In this document: positions 7,148-13,992 of the stretch, piece after piece | Position numbering within the stretch: the stretch's first letter is position 1 | How the letters are laid out: each line of letters starts with the position of its first letter | Origin: Candidatus Hydrogenedentota bacterium | Lineage (GTDB): Bacteria > Hydrogenedentota > Hydrogenedentia > Hydrogenedentales > CAITNO01 | Direction of reading: 5' to 3' | Assembly (NCBI GenBank): GCA_029554925.1 | Contig: JAKPUV010000154.1 | Location: forward strand, 1 to 14,461 | DNA length: 14,461 bases | Program-made: the position numbers and the translations under genes | Notes under the pieces: generated by a model | Databases searched by the model: none | Seen by the model: only the letters and a program-made list of their open reading frames with translations | What the model was told of the DNA's origin: nothing

Positions 7148-9151
7148 ATGGGGAACGATGAGAAGAAAGCCATCAGCTCGTTGATGACGGAGAACCGCAC
7201 CTTCGCCCCGCCCCCGGAGATCACGAAGGACGCCCACATCAAGAGCCTGGAGGAGTACGAAAAGATGTGGAAGGCGTCCATTGAGACGCCGGACGCGTTC
7301 TGGCTGGAGCAGGCCAAGACCCTGACGTGGTCCAAGTTCCCCACGAAATCCCTGGAGTACAACTGGAACACCGAGGGCCGCGTCATTGAGCACACGTGGT
7401 TCAAGGACGGCCAGCTGAACGTGTCGGTGAACTGCCTGGACCGGCACCTGGGCACGCCGCGCGAGAACAAGGTGGCGCTGATCTGGCAGGGCGAGCCCGA
7501 GGACGACGTGGTCAAGATCACGTACAAGGAGCTCCACAGGGAAGTCTGCAAGTGCGCCAACGTGCTCAAGAGCCTGGGCGTGAAGCGCGGCGACCGGGTC
7601 TGCATCTACCTGCCGATGATCATCGAGCTTCCGGTGGTGATGCTGGCGTGCACGCGCATCGGCGCGATCCACTCCATCGTGTTCGGCGGCTTCAGCGCGG
7701 ACGCCATCGCGACGCGCGTCGAGGACGCCACGTGCAACCTGCTGATCACGTCGAACGTGTCGCTGCGGTCGGGCAAGCACATCAGCCTGAAGGCCATCGC
7801 GGACGAGGCGCTCGCGAAGCCCGCCTGCGCGTCCATCGAGAAGGTGCTGGTGGTGAAGCGCAACGCCGAGCCGTGCAACATGGTGGCCGGCCGCGACGTG
7901 GCCTACGAGGAGCTGATGGCCTCGGCTTCGGACGTGTGCGAGCCCGAGGCGATGAACGCCGAGGACCCGCTGTTCATCCTGTACACCTCCGGCTCCACCG
8001 GCAAGCCCAAGGGCGTGGTGCACACGACGGCGGGCTACCTGCTGCACACCTCGCTCACCCACAAGCTGGTGTTCGACATCCGCGAGGACGACGTCTACTG
8101 GTGCACGGCGGACATCGGCTGGGTGACGGGCCACTCCTACATCGTGTACGGCCCGCTGACCAACGGCGCCACGTCGCTCATGTTCGAGGGCGTGCCCACC
8201 TACCCCGACGCCGGCCGCTTCTGGCAGGTCGTCGAGAAGTTCCAGTGCACGCAGTTCTACACCGCCCCCACGGCGATCCGCGCGCTCATCCAGAAGGGCG
8301 ACGAGTGGGCCAACAAGTACGACCTGAGCTGCCTGCGCATCCTGGGCTCCGTGGGCGAGCCGATCAACCCCGAGGCGTGGATGTGGTACCACACGGTGGT
8401 CGGCAAGGGCCGCTGCCCGATCATGGACACGTGGTGGCAGACCGAAACCGGCGGGTTCATGATCACGCCGCTGCCGGGCGCAATGACCCTCAAGCCGGGC
8501 AGCGCGAGCCGCCCCTTCTTCGGCGTGGACCCCGTCATCCTGCGCGACGACAGCAGCGAGGTGGATGTGAACGAGGGCGGCAAGCTCTGCATCCGCAAGC
8601 CCTGGCCGGGCATGATGCGGACCATGTGGGGCGACCACGACCGCTTCGTGGACACCTATTTCACCATGTACAAGAACATGTACTTCACGGGCGACGGGTG
8701 CCGCAAGGACCAGGACGGCGACTTCTGGCTCATGGGCCGCATTGACGACGTGGTCAACGTGTCCGGCCACCGCATCGGCACGGCCGAGGTGGAGAGCGCG
8801 CTGGTGAGCCACCCGAAGGTGGCCGAGGCCGCCGTGGCCCCCATGCCGCACGACATCAAGGGCCAGGCCCTGTACGCCTATGTGACCCTGGTGACCGGCG
8901 TCGAGGAGAGCGAGGAGCTCCGCAAGGAGCTGGTCCAGCATGTGCGCAAGGAGATCGGCCCGATCGCCGCGCCCGACGTGGTCCAGTTCGCCCCCGGCCT
9001 GCCCAAGACGCGGTCCGGCAAGATCATGCGCCGCATCCTGCGCAAGATCGCCGAGAACGCCACGGACCAGATCGGCGACACGACGACGCTGGCCGACCCC
9101 ACCGTCGTGGAGAGCCTCGTCGCCGAGCACGACCGCCTCGTGAAGAAGTAG
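7148..9151 (+). CDS. acsA: Acetyl-CoA synthetase (AMP-forming)
   Basis: A 667-residue cytosolic enzyme that converts acetate, ATP and CoA to acetyl-CoA, AMP and pyrophosphate through an acetyl-adenylate. Length and full-length similarity fit the Acs family (about 650 residues). Visible motifs: the phosphate-binding loop YTSGSTGKPKG at 279-289, the adenylate-site motif WWQTETGG at 429-436 containing the acetate-pocket Trp, and the C-terminal PKTRSGKIMRR with Lys625 at the position of the catalytic lysine (Lys609 in Salmonella Acs). That lysine is controlled by reversible acetylation where Pat/CobB-type enzymes exist; none is seen here. The ATG start has AAAGGA nine bases upstream. It is driven by the promoter at 6872 and closed by the terminator at 9174. 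The transporter gene behind it suggests scavenging of external acetate. Codon usage is almost wholly G/C-ending, fitting a well-expressed gene. Confidence 0.97.
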   Translation: MGNDEKKAISSLMTENRTFAPPPEITKDAHIKSLEEYEKMWKASIETPDAFWLEQAKTLTWSKFPTKSLEYNWNTEGRVIEHTWFKDGQLNVSVNCLDRHLGTPRENKVALIWQGEPEDDVVKITYKELHREVCKCANVLKSLGVKRGDRVCIYLPMIIELPVVMLACTRIGAIHSIVFGGFSADAIATRVEDATCNLLITSNVSLRSGKHISLKAIADEALAKPACASIEKVLVVKRNAEPCNMVAGRDVAYEELMASASDVCEPEAMNAEDPLFILYTSGSTGKPKGVVHTTAGYLLHTSLTHKLVFDIREDDVYWCTADIGWVTGHSYIVYGPLTNGATSLMFEGVPTYPDAGRFWQVVEKFQCTQFYTAPTAIRALIQKGDEWANKYDLSCLRILGSVGEPINPEAWMWYHTVVGKGRCPIMDTWWQTETGGFMITPLPGAMTLKPGSASRPFFGVDPVILRDDSSEVDVNEGGKLCIRKPWPGMMRTMWGDHDRFVDTYFTMYKNMYFTGDGCRKDQDGDFWLMGRIDDVVNVSGHRIGTAEVESALVSHPKVAEAAVAPMPHDIKGQALYAYVTLVTGVEESEELRKELVQHVRKEIGPIAAPDVVQFAPGLPKTRSGKIMRRILRKIAENATDQIGDTTTLADPTVVESLVAEHDRLVKK

Positions 9152-9173
9152 GAGTCACCGCAGAACATGAAAC

Positions 9174-9219
9174 GGCCGTGCGCGCTTCTTCGGCATCCGT
9201 CGGCGCGCACGGCCTTTTT
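9174..9219 (+). terminator. Rho-independent terminator after acs
   Basis: A perfect 12-bp stem, GGCCGTGCGCGC (9174-9185) with GCGCGCACGGCC (9203-9214), has a 17-base loop and is followed directly by five T residues (9215-9219). It lies 22 bp after the acs stop and 47 bp before the transporter start. It should end or strongly reduce transcription before the transporter gene. Confidence 0.9.
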
Positions 9220-9232
9220 GCAGAGCGTTCCC

Positions 9233-9248
9233 GCCCCCGGCAGGGGGC
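9233..9248 (+). promoter_or_regulatory. Tetraloop hairpin just upstream of the transporter ribosome binding site
   Basis: GCCCCC (9233-9238) pairs perfectly with GGGGGC (9243-9248) around a GGCA loop, ending five bases before AGGAG (9254-9258). There is no T-tract, so it is not a terminator. It could protect a processed 5' end or influence ribosome access. No promoter is recognisable between 9220 and 9266. Confidence 0.35.
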
Positions 9249-9266
9249 CCAACAGGAGACAAAGCA

Positions 9267-10502
9267 ATGGACAGCCCCGGAACAGTTAAGAACCACGGCT
9301 GGACGGTGACCCTCGCCGCGATCGGCATCAACCTGGCTCTGGGCATTCTCTACTCGTGGAGTGTCATCAGCAAGGCCATCCCCAAGGAGTGGGCGTGGAC
9401 CGAGTCGGACAAGTCGCTGCCGTACGCGGTGGCGTGCCTGACCTTCTCGCTGATGATGGTGCCCGCTGGCCGGCTCCAGGACAAGATCGGCCCGCGCTTC
9501 GTCGCCAGCGCCGGCGGCGTGCTGGTCGGCCTCGGCATGATCCTGGCCAGCTTCTCCACCAGCCCCGTCATGTTCATGGTCGGCTTCGGCCTGCTGGCGG
9601 GCACCGGCATCGGGTTCGGCTACGCGTCCGCCACGCCGCCCGCGGTGAAATGGTTCCCGAAGGAAAAAGTGGGCCTCATCGCGGGCCTCGTTGTCAGCGG
9701 GTTCGGCCTGGCCTCCGTGTACACCGCCCCCCTGACCACCTGGCTGGCGGGCCAGTACGGCATCGGCCAGACCATGCTGATCCTCGGCGCGGCCTTCCTG
9801 GTCGTCGTGGTGCTGCTTTCCCAGCTGCTGAAGGCCCCGCCGGCGGGGTACAACCCCAACGCGAAGTCCGCCGGCGCGGGCGCCGCGGCGGCGCCCGCCG
9901 ACGACTACACGCCCCTCGAGGTGCTGCGCACCCCGCAGTTCTACCTCCTGTGGTTCATGTACGCCTGCGGCGCCGGCGCAGGTCTCATGATCATCGGGAA
10001 GCTGGCCGCCATCGCCCAGCAGCAGGCCGGGCTGGCGCTGGGCTTCGTCCTGGTCGCGGTGCTGGCCATCGGCAACGGAGCGGGGCGCATCGCCGCGGGC
10101 ATGCTCTCCGACAAGATCGGCCGCAAGCCGACCCTGTTCATCGCCTTCGTTTCCCAGGCCGTGCTGATCTTCCTCATGTCGCGCGCGGCGGCGGACAATT
10201 TCCTCGGCAATGCCGTGGTGCTCAGCCTGCTGTCCGCCCTGATCGGCGCGAACTACGGCGCGAACCTCGCCATCTTCCCCAGCATCACCAAGGACTTCTA
10301 CGGCCTGAAGAACTTCGGCGTGAACTACGGCCTCGTCTTCACCTCCTGGGGCTGCGGCGGGTTCGCCCTCGCCTTCGCCGCGGGAAAGGTGTACGACGCC
10401 TACCAGACCTTCGCCGTGGCCTTCTACGGGTCCATCGTGCTGCTCATCGCGGCCGCCTGCGTCACCTTCCTCCTGAAGGCGCCCAAGCACCGGAGCGCAT
10501 GA
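9267..10502 (+). CDS. MFS transporter, oxalate/formate antiporter (OFA) family; probable small-carboxylate carrier
   Basis: A 411-residue inner-membrane permease with about twelve hydrophobic helices in two halves joined by a polar loop near residues 190-215. It resembles the OFA family of the major facilitator superfamily. The N-terminal helix carries LALGILYSWSVISKAIP, the usual family opening; a GRLQDKIGPR loop between helices 2 and 3 is the MFS signature, repeated in the second half as SDKIGRKP. The segment VLRTPQFYLLWFMYACGAG at the start of the second half is also typical. Family members move oxalate, formate, pyruvate, lactate or acetate. Position directly after acsA suggests acetate or another monocarboxylate, which is inference. 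The ATG has AGGAG eight bases upstream. Transcription may depend on read-through of the terminator before it or on an unrecognised promoter. Confidence 0.88.
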   Translation: MDSPGTVKNHGWTVTLAAIGINLALGILYSWSVISKAIPKEWAWTESDKSLPYAVACLTFSLMMVPAGRLQDKIGPRFVASAGGVLVGLGMILASFSTSPVMFMVGFGLLAGTGIGFGYASATPPAVKWFPKEKVGLIAGLVVSGFGLASVYTAPLTTWLAGQYGIGQTMLILGAAFLVVVVLLSQLLKAPPAGYNPNAKSAGAGAAAAPADDYTPLEVLRTPQFYLLWFMYACGAGAGLMIIGKLAAIAQQQAGLALGFVLVAVLAIGNGAGRIAAGMLSDKIGRKPTLFIAFVSQAVLIFLMSRAAADNFLGNAVVLSLLSALIGANYGANLAIFPSITKDFYGLKNFGVNYGLVFTSWGCGGFALAFAAGKVYDAYQTFAVAFYGSIVLLIAAACVTFLLKAPKHRSA

Positions 10503-10522
10503 CCTTTCCCGCGCCGACCTTC

Positions 10523-10560
10523 GGGGCGGCCCGCTGAGATGCGGGCCGCCCCTTTCCTTT
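10523..10560 (+). terminator. Rho-independent terminator after the MFS transporter
   Basis: A perfect 12-bp stem, GGGGCGGCCCGC (10523-10534) with GCGGGCCGCCCC (10541-10552), has a six-base loop and is followed by TTTCCTTT (10553-10560). It begins 20 bp after the transporter stop. Confidence 0.88.
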
Positions 10561-10562
10561 GC

Positions 10563-10601
10563 AGAAAGCCCCCCCCGGACACTTCCATGTCCGGGGGGGG
10601 C
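10563..10601 (-). terminator. Hairpin terminator for the minus-strand esterase/amidotransferase operon
   Basis: A perfect 14-bp stem, positions 10568-10581 with 10588-10601, contains runs of eight C and eight G around a six-base loop. Read on the minus strand, the stem is followed by TTTCT, a short T-tract, so it best serves the gene ending at 10626. With the adjacent plus-strand terminator it insulates two convergent transcripts. Confidence 0.75.
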
Positions 10602-10625
10602 GGCTTGTCTTCGCACAAGGGAGAA

Positions 10626-11483
10626 TCAGAAGGGCTGCTTCAGCACCGCGTACTTGAGCCAGTTGACGAACTCGCACTCGCGCTGGTCGTCCTCGACGAT
10701 GCTGTCGTCAATCTTGAGCTGCCAGCGGATGTGCTTCAGGGTCGGGTCGTTGTGGACGGCCTCGAAGTTCTCCACGTACCGCATCATATCCTCGTGGTCT
10801 TTGAACCAGCCCTGCTTGATGAGGCGCTCCTCGCGGGCGATGATGAGCCGGGCGACCTCGTGCAGGTTGTACTCGGGGTGGTACTGGGTGGCCCAGAAGA
10901 CGCCCTGCTTGAACTCGACGGCGGCGGCCTCCACCACGCTCCAGTCGTTCCCCGCGAGCAGCGTGGCCCCCTCCGGCAGCTCGACCACCTGGTCGTCGTG
11001 GCTGACGAAATGGGAGTAGACCACCGGCTTGCCGTCCATCATGGGGTGTTTGCGGCCCTGGTCGGTGAGCATGATCTTGGTGGCGATGCCCATCTCACGG
11101 CCTTTGGGGTGCGGCTCCACGCGCCCGCCCGCGACGAAGCAGGCGAGCTGGATGGCCCAGCAGCTTCCGAACTGCGGAATGCCCGCCTCGTAGGCGCGCA
11201 GGCACAGGTCCTTGTGCGCCTGCACGCGCGGGTCGTCGTTGTGGTAGATCGTCAGGTTGCACCCGGGCCAGATGACGCCCGCGTAGCCGGACAGCTCGGC
11301 GTCCGTCGGCGGCGTGGCGCCGGGGTCGCTGCTGAACCACACGTCATACTCCGCGCCGGGCAGGCGGCGCTGGAGCAGAAGACCATACAGTTCCCCGGCG
11401 AGGGTCATCCCCACCGATTCAAACTGCTGGCGGCTTTCGAGGCTGTAGCCGTCGGGAATGAGGAAACGCAGTTTCTCGGACAT
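10626..11483 (-). CDS. Class I glutamine-amidotransferase-like protein
   Basis: A 285-residue cytosolic protein with the class I glutamine amidotransferase fold, in which a Cys-His-Glu triad hydrolyses glutamine or a related amide. The nucleophile is Cys108 in FGSCWAIQLA, matching the G-x-C-x-G/A-x-Q elbow, and His202 and Glu204 lie in ATQYHPEYN. Other family-like stretches are YAGVIWPGCNLTIY, where an oxyanion-hole loop is expected, and YSHFVSHDDQV ahead of the His. No synthetase domain is attached, so it is a stand-alone member of the GMP-synthase-like GATase group, and its true substrate is unknown. A C-terminal extension after about 215 is rich in charged and aromatic residues. AAAGGAG stands nine bases before the ATG. 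It is the second gene of an operon, 27 bp after the esterase stop. Confidence 0.85.
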   Translation of the reverse strand: MSEKLRFLIPDGYSLESRQQFESVGMTLAGELYGLLLQRRLPGAEYDVWFSSDPGATPPTDAELSGYAGVIWPGCNLTIYHNDDPRVQAHKDLCLRAYEAGIPQFGSCWAIQLACFVAGGRVEPHPKGREMGIATKIMLTDQGRKHPMMDGKPVVYSHFVSHDDQVVELPEGATLLAGNDWSVVEAAAVEFKQGVFWATQYHPEYNLHEVARLIIAREERLIKQGWFKDHEDMMRYVENFEAVHNDPTLKHIRWQLKIDDSIVEDDQRECEFVNWLKYAVLKQPF

Positions 11484-11510
11484 GACAGAAAACTCCTTTG
11501 CTGGTGGAAA

Positions 11511-12473
11511 TCACAGTCCGGCCATGAACTGGAACGCCTGGTCCATGAATCCGGGGTAATGCTCGTGGGCGAAATCGGGGAACAGCGCCATCTCCTTCGG
11601 CGCGGTGATCCGGTTGTACGCGGCGAACTGCGACGACGGCGGGCAGATCTCGTCCATCAGCCCGACGGCCATGAGCACCTCGCCCTGGATGCGCGGCGCG
11701 AGGTGCTGGCAGTCCACGTAGCCCAGGCGGGTGAATATCTCCGTCTCCCGCTCATGGCGCGGGTCAAACCGGCGGAACCAGTTGCGCAGCTCCTCGTAGG
11801 CGTCCCTGGCGAGGTCCATCTCCCAGACCCGGCGGTAGTCGCAGAGGAAGGGGCACATGGGCGCGAGGCGGCGGATGCGCGGCTCCAGGGCCGCGCAGGC
11901 CAGGGTGAGCGCGCCGCCCTGCGACATGCCCATCGCGCCCACGCGGCGGGCGTCCACCTCGGGCAGCGCCATGACCACCCGCGCCAGCTGCACGGTGTCC
12001 AGGAAAACGCTCCGGTAGAAAAGCCGCTCCGGGGCGTCGTCGAGCCCGCGGATGATGTGGCCGTGAAGGGTGTTTCCGAGCGCGCCGCCGGGGTCCTGCG
12101 ACCGCCCGCCCTGCCCGCGCACGTCCAGCGCGGCCACGGAAAACCCGAGGGCGGCCAGCCCCAGCTTGTCCTGCCAGTCGCCGCTGCTGCCGCTGTACCC
12201 GTGGAACTGGAGCACGGCGGGGTGGGGCACCTCCTTTGCGTGCCGGGGCCGCAGATATTTCGCATAGACCCGCGCCCCGCCGACGCCGGTGAACCACAGA
12301 TCAAAGCACTCCGCAAAAGGCGTCTGGAATTCGGCGGGCAGAAACTCCGGCGCGGGGGCCGTGGCTTCCAGTTCCGCCAGCGCCGCCGCCCAATAGGCGT
12401 CAAAGTCCGCGGGCTTGGGGTTGATCCCCCGGTACACCCGCAGTTCCTCCAAGGGCATGTCTATCATGGGCAT
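11511..12473 (-). CDS. axeA: CE7-family acetyl esterase (acetyl xylan esterase / cephalosporin-C deacetylase)
   Basis: A 320-residue alpha/beta hydrolase that removes acetyl groups from acetylated xylo-oligosaccharides and similar small esters, releasing acetate. Family members also deacetylate cephalosporin C. The length is exactly typical, and the opening MPLEELRVYRGINPKPADFDAYW is the usual CE7 N-terminus. The three family signatures are present: RGQ at 119-121, GMSQGG with nucleophile Ser184, and His303-Glu304 in AHEHYP. Asp274 in GLMDEICPP completes the triad. There is no signal peptide, so it acts in the cytoplasm on imported substrates. The ATG has GGGAG nine bases upstream; a second Met at residue 3 is a possible alternative. 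It is first in its operon, from a promoter at 12507. Substrate preference is not readable; the symbol follows common usage for this family. Confidence 0.93.
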   Translation of the reverse strand: MPMIDMPLEELRVYRGINPKPADFDAYWAAALAELEATAPAPEFLPAEFQTPFAECFDLWFTGVGGARVYAKYLRPRHAKEVPHPAVLQFHGYSGSSGDWQDKLGLAALGFSVAALDVRGQGGRSQDPGGALGNTLHGHIIRGLDDAPERLFYRSVFLDTVQLARVVMALPEVDARRVGAMGMSQGGALTLACAALEPRIRRLAPMCPFLCDYRRVWEMDLARDAYEELRNWFRRFDPRHERETEIFTRLGYVDCQHLAPRIQGEVLMAVGLMDEICPPSSQFAAYNRITAPKEMALFPDFAHEHYPGFMDQAFQFMAGL

Positions 12474-12506
12474 GGGGCGCGTCTCCCGCCGTGGAAAAGT
12501 CCCGAA

Positions 12507-12535
12507 ATCCTACCACACCGGGGCCATGCCGCCAA
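12507..12535 (-). promoter_or_regulatory. Probable promoter of the esterase operon
   Basis: On the minus strand TTGGCG (12535 to 12530) and TAGGAT (12512 to 12507) each match four of six consensus bases, with a 17-bp spacer. The predicted start near 12500 leaves a leader of about 27 nt containing the GGGAG ribosome binding site. Confidence 0.4.
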
Positions 12536-12553
12536 AGCGGCGCCATTTTCCTG

Positions 12554-12583
12554 TTGACAGCGCCGCCCCGCCGGACGCACAAT
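12554..12583 (+). promoter_or_regulatory. Probable promoter of the Fe-S winged-helix gene
   Basis: TTGACA at 12554-12559 is a perfect -35 box, followed after 18 bp by CACAAT (12578-12583), four of six bases of the -10 consensus. Transcription would start near 12590, just downstream of the in-frame ATG at 12582. That argues for the later start at 12705. It diverges from the esterase promoter about 20 bp away. Confidence 0.5.
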
Positions 12584-12646
12584 GAAGACGTCCTCCGGCG
12601 CGGCGCGCCGGGGGCACCTGCCGGCATGCACGGCTCCGCGCAGTCT

Positions 12647-12665
12647 GTGGAGTGTTGTTCCACTC
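12647..12665. repeat. Small overlapping dyad in the Fe-S gene leader
   Basis: GTGGA (12647-12651) pairs with TCCAC (12659-12663), and the overlapping GAGTG (12650-12654) pairs with CACTC (12661-12665). The two five-bp hairpins exclude each other. They lie between the predicted promoter and the ribosome binding site and could be an operator or a leader structure. They are short enough to be chance. Confidence 0.2.
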
Positions 12666-12704
12666 AGGGGTGGGGCAAGGCGTCCCCCCTGCAAAGGAGA
12701 CCCC

Positions 12705-13988
12705 ATGGCGCACAGAACCCTCTCTTCGGCGTACCAGCGGCTGACGGACCGGTTGAACCGGGCGCCCCAGGGCGCGCCGCCTTCGGAACTCCTGCACGGC
12801 ATCCTGAAAATGCTCTTCAGCGAGCGGGAGGCCGACCTGGTCTCCCTCCTCCCCATCAAGCCCTTCACCGCCAAAAAGGCGGCGTTGGCGTGGAAGATGG
12901 GCGAGGACGAGGCCGCGGGCGTGCTGGACGAGCTGGCGCACCGGGCGATCCTGCTGGACTATGAGCGGCCGGACGGCGTGCGGTCCTATGTGCTGCCGCC
13001 GCCGATGGCGGGGTTCTTTGAATTCTCCCTCATGCGCGTGCGCGACGACCTCGACCAGAAGGCCCTTTCCGACCTGTTCGAACAGTACATCACGCGGGAG
13101 GAAGACTTCATGCGCGAGCTGGTCGGGCAGGGCGGCACGCAGATGGGGCGCGCCCTGGTGCAGGAGCCCGCGCTGCCGGAGGACGAGGCGCTCCACGTGC
13201 TGGACCACGAGCGGGCCACGGAGGTCATCCGGACGGCGACCCACATCGGCGTGGCCATGTGCTACTGCCGCCACAAGGCCATGCACCAGGGCCGGAACTG
13301 CGACGCGCCCATGGACATCTGCATGGCCTTCAACACCCCGGCGGAGTCCCTCATCCGCCACGGCCACATCCGCAGAATTGACCAGGCGGAATGTCTGGAT
13401 CTGCTCCAGCGGGCCTATGAACACAACCTGGTGCAGTTCAGCGAGAACCAGCAGAAAGGTGTCAGCTTCATCTGCAACTGCTGCGGGTGCTGCTGCGAGG
13501 CCCTGACCGCCGCCCGCCGCTTCGCGCTGATGCGCCCCATCAACACGACCAACTACCTGCCGGAGGTGGACGCGGAGGCCTGCACGGGCTGCGGCAAGTG
13601 CGCGGCCCTGTGCCCCGTGGAGGCCATGAGCGTCGTGTCGGCCAACGACCCGAGCGACCGGCGCCGCAAGAAGGCCCGGGTGGACGAGGCGGTGTGCCTC
13701 GGCTGCGGCGTCTGCGTGCGGCCCTGCCCCAAGAGCGCCATTGCGCTCAAGCCGCGCGGGGAACGGGTGATCGTGCCAAAAAACACCGTGCACCGCGCGG
13801 TGCTCATGGCCGTTGAACGGGGGAAACTCCAGCACCTGCTGTTCGACAACCAGGCGTCCATGACGCATCAGGCGATGGCCGCGGTGCTGGGGGCGGTGCT
13901 GCGGCTGCCCCCCGTGAAGCGGGCCACCGCGGCAAAGCTGCTGAACTCGCGCTATGTGGACGCCCTGCTCGCCCGGGCGCCGCAGTGA
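12705..13988 (+). CDS. Winged-helix protein with two 4Fe-4S ferredoxin motifs and extra cysteine clusters
   Basis: A 427-residue soluble iron-sulfur protein of unknown role. Residues about 27-105 look like a winged helix: helices around ELLHGILKMLF and TAKKAALAWKMG, then EAAGVLDELAHRAILLDYE and a short wing. The middle holds two unusual cysteine groups: Cys186, Cys188, Cys199, Cys206 (CYCRH..., spacing C-x-C-x10-C-x6-C) and CNCCGCCC at 257-264. Two classical 4Fe-4S motifs follow: Cys293/296/299/303 (CTGCGKCAALCP) and Cys331/334/337/341 (CLGCGVCVRPCP). The ferredoxin part suggests electron transfer; the N-terminal fold suggests DNA or partner binding, so a redox-linked regulator or an electron carrier are both possible. 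The start at 12705 has AAGGAG five bases upstream; the longer frame from 12582 would begin inside the promoter. It ends four bases from the convergent creatininase-like gene. Confidence 0.82.
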   Translation: MAHRTLSSAYQRLTDRLNRAPQGAPPSELLHGILKMLFSEREADLVSLLPIKPFTAKKAALAWKMGEDEAAGVLDELAHRAILLDYERPDGVRSYVLPPPMAGFFEFSLMRVRDDLDQKALSDLFEQYITREEDFMRELVGQGGTQMGRALVQEPALPEDEALHVLDHERATEVIRTATHIGVAMCYCRHKAMHQGRNCDAPMDICMAFNTPAESLIRHGHIRRIDQAECLDLLQRAYEHNLVQFSENQQKGVSFICNCCGCCCEALTAARRFALMRPINTTNYLPEVDAEACTGCGKCAALCPVEAMSVVSANDPSDRRRKKARVDEAVCLGCGVCVRPCPKSAIALKPRGERVIVPKNTVHRAVLMAVERGKLQHLLFDNQASMTHQAMAAVLGAVLRLPPVKRATAAKLLNSRYVDALLARAPQ

Positions 13989-13992
13989 CCCC

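Noticed and set aside
7124..9130. A 668-codon open frame antisense to the whole acs gene
   Set aside because: Its translation is repetitive in His, Val, Arg and Gly, as expected when a G/C-ending codon gene is read backwards. The acs frame has unmistakable family motifs throughout.
10539..12557. A 672-codon plus-strand frame across the amidotransferase and esterase genes
   Set aside because: It begins inside two terminator hairpins and runs through two clear minus-strand genes with catalytic motifs. The translation has no family resemblance.
12582..12704. Upstream in-frame start of the Fe-S gene at 12582
   Set aside because: The ATG lies within the predicted -10 box, has no ribosome binding site, and adds 41 low-complexity residues. 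The ATG at 12705 has a good AAGGAG.
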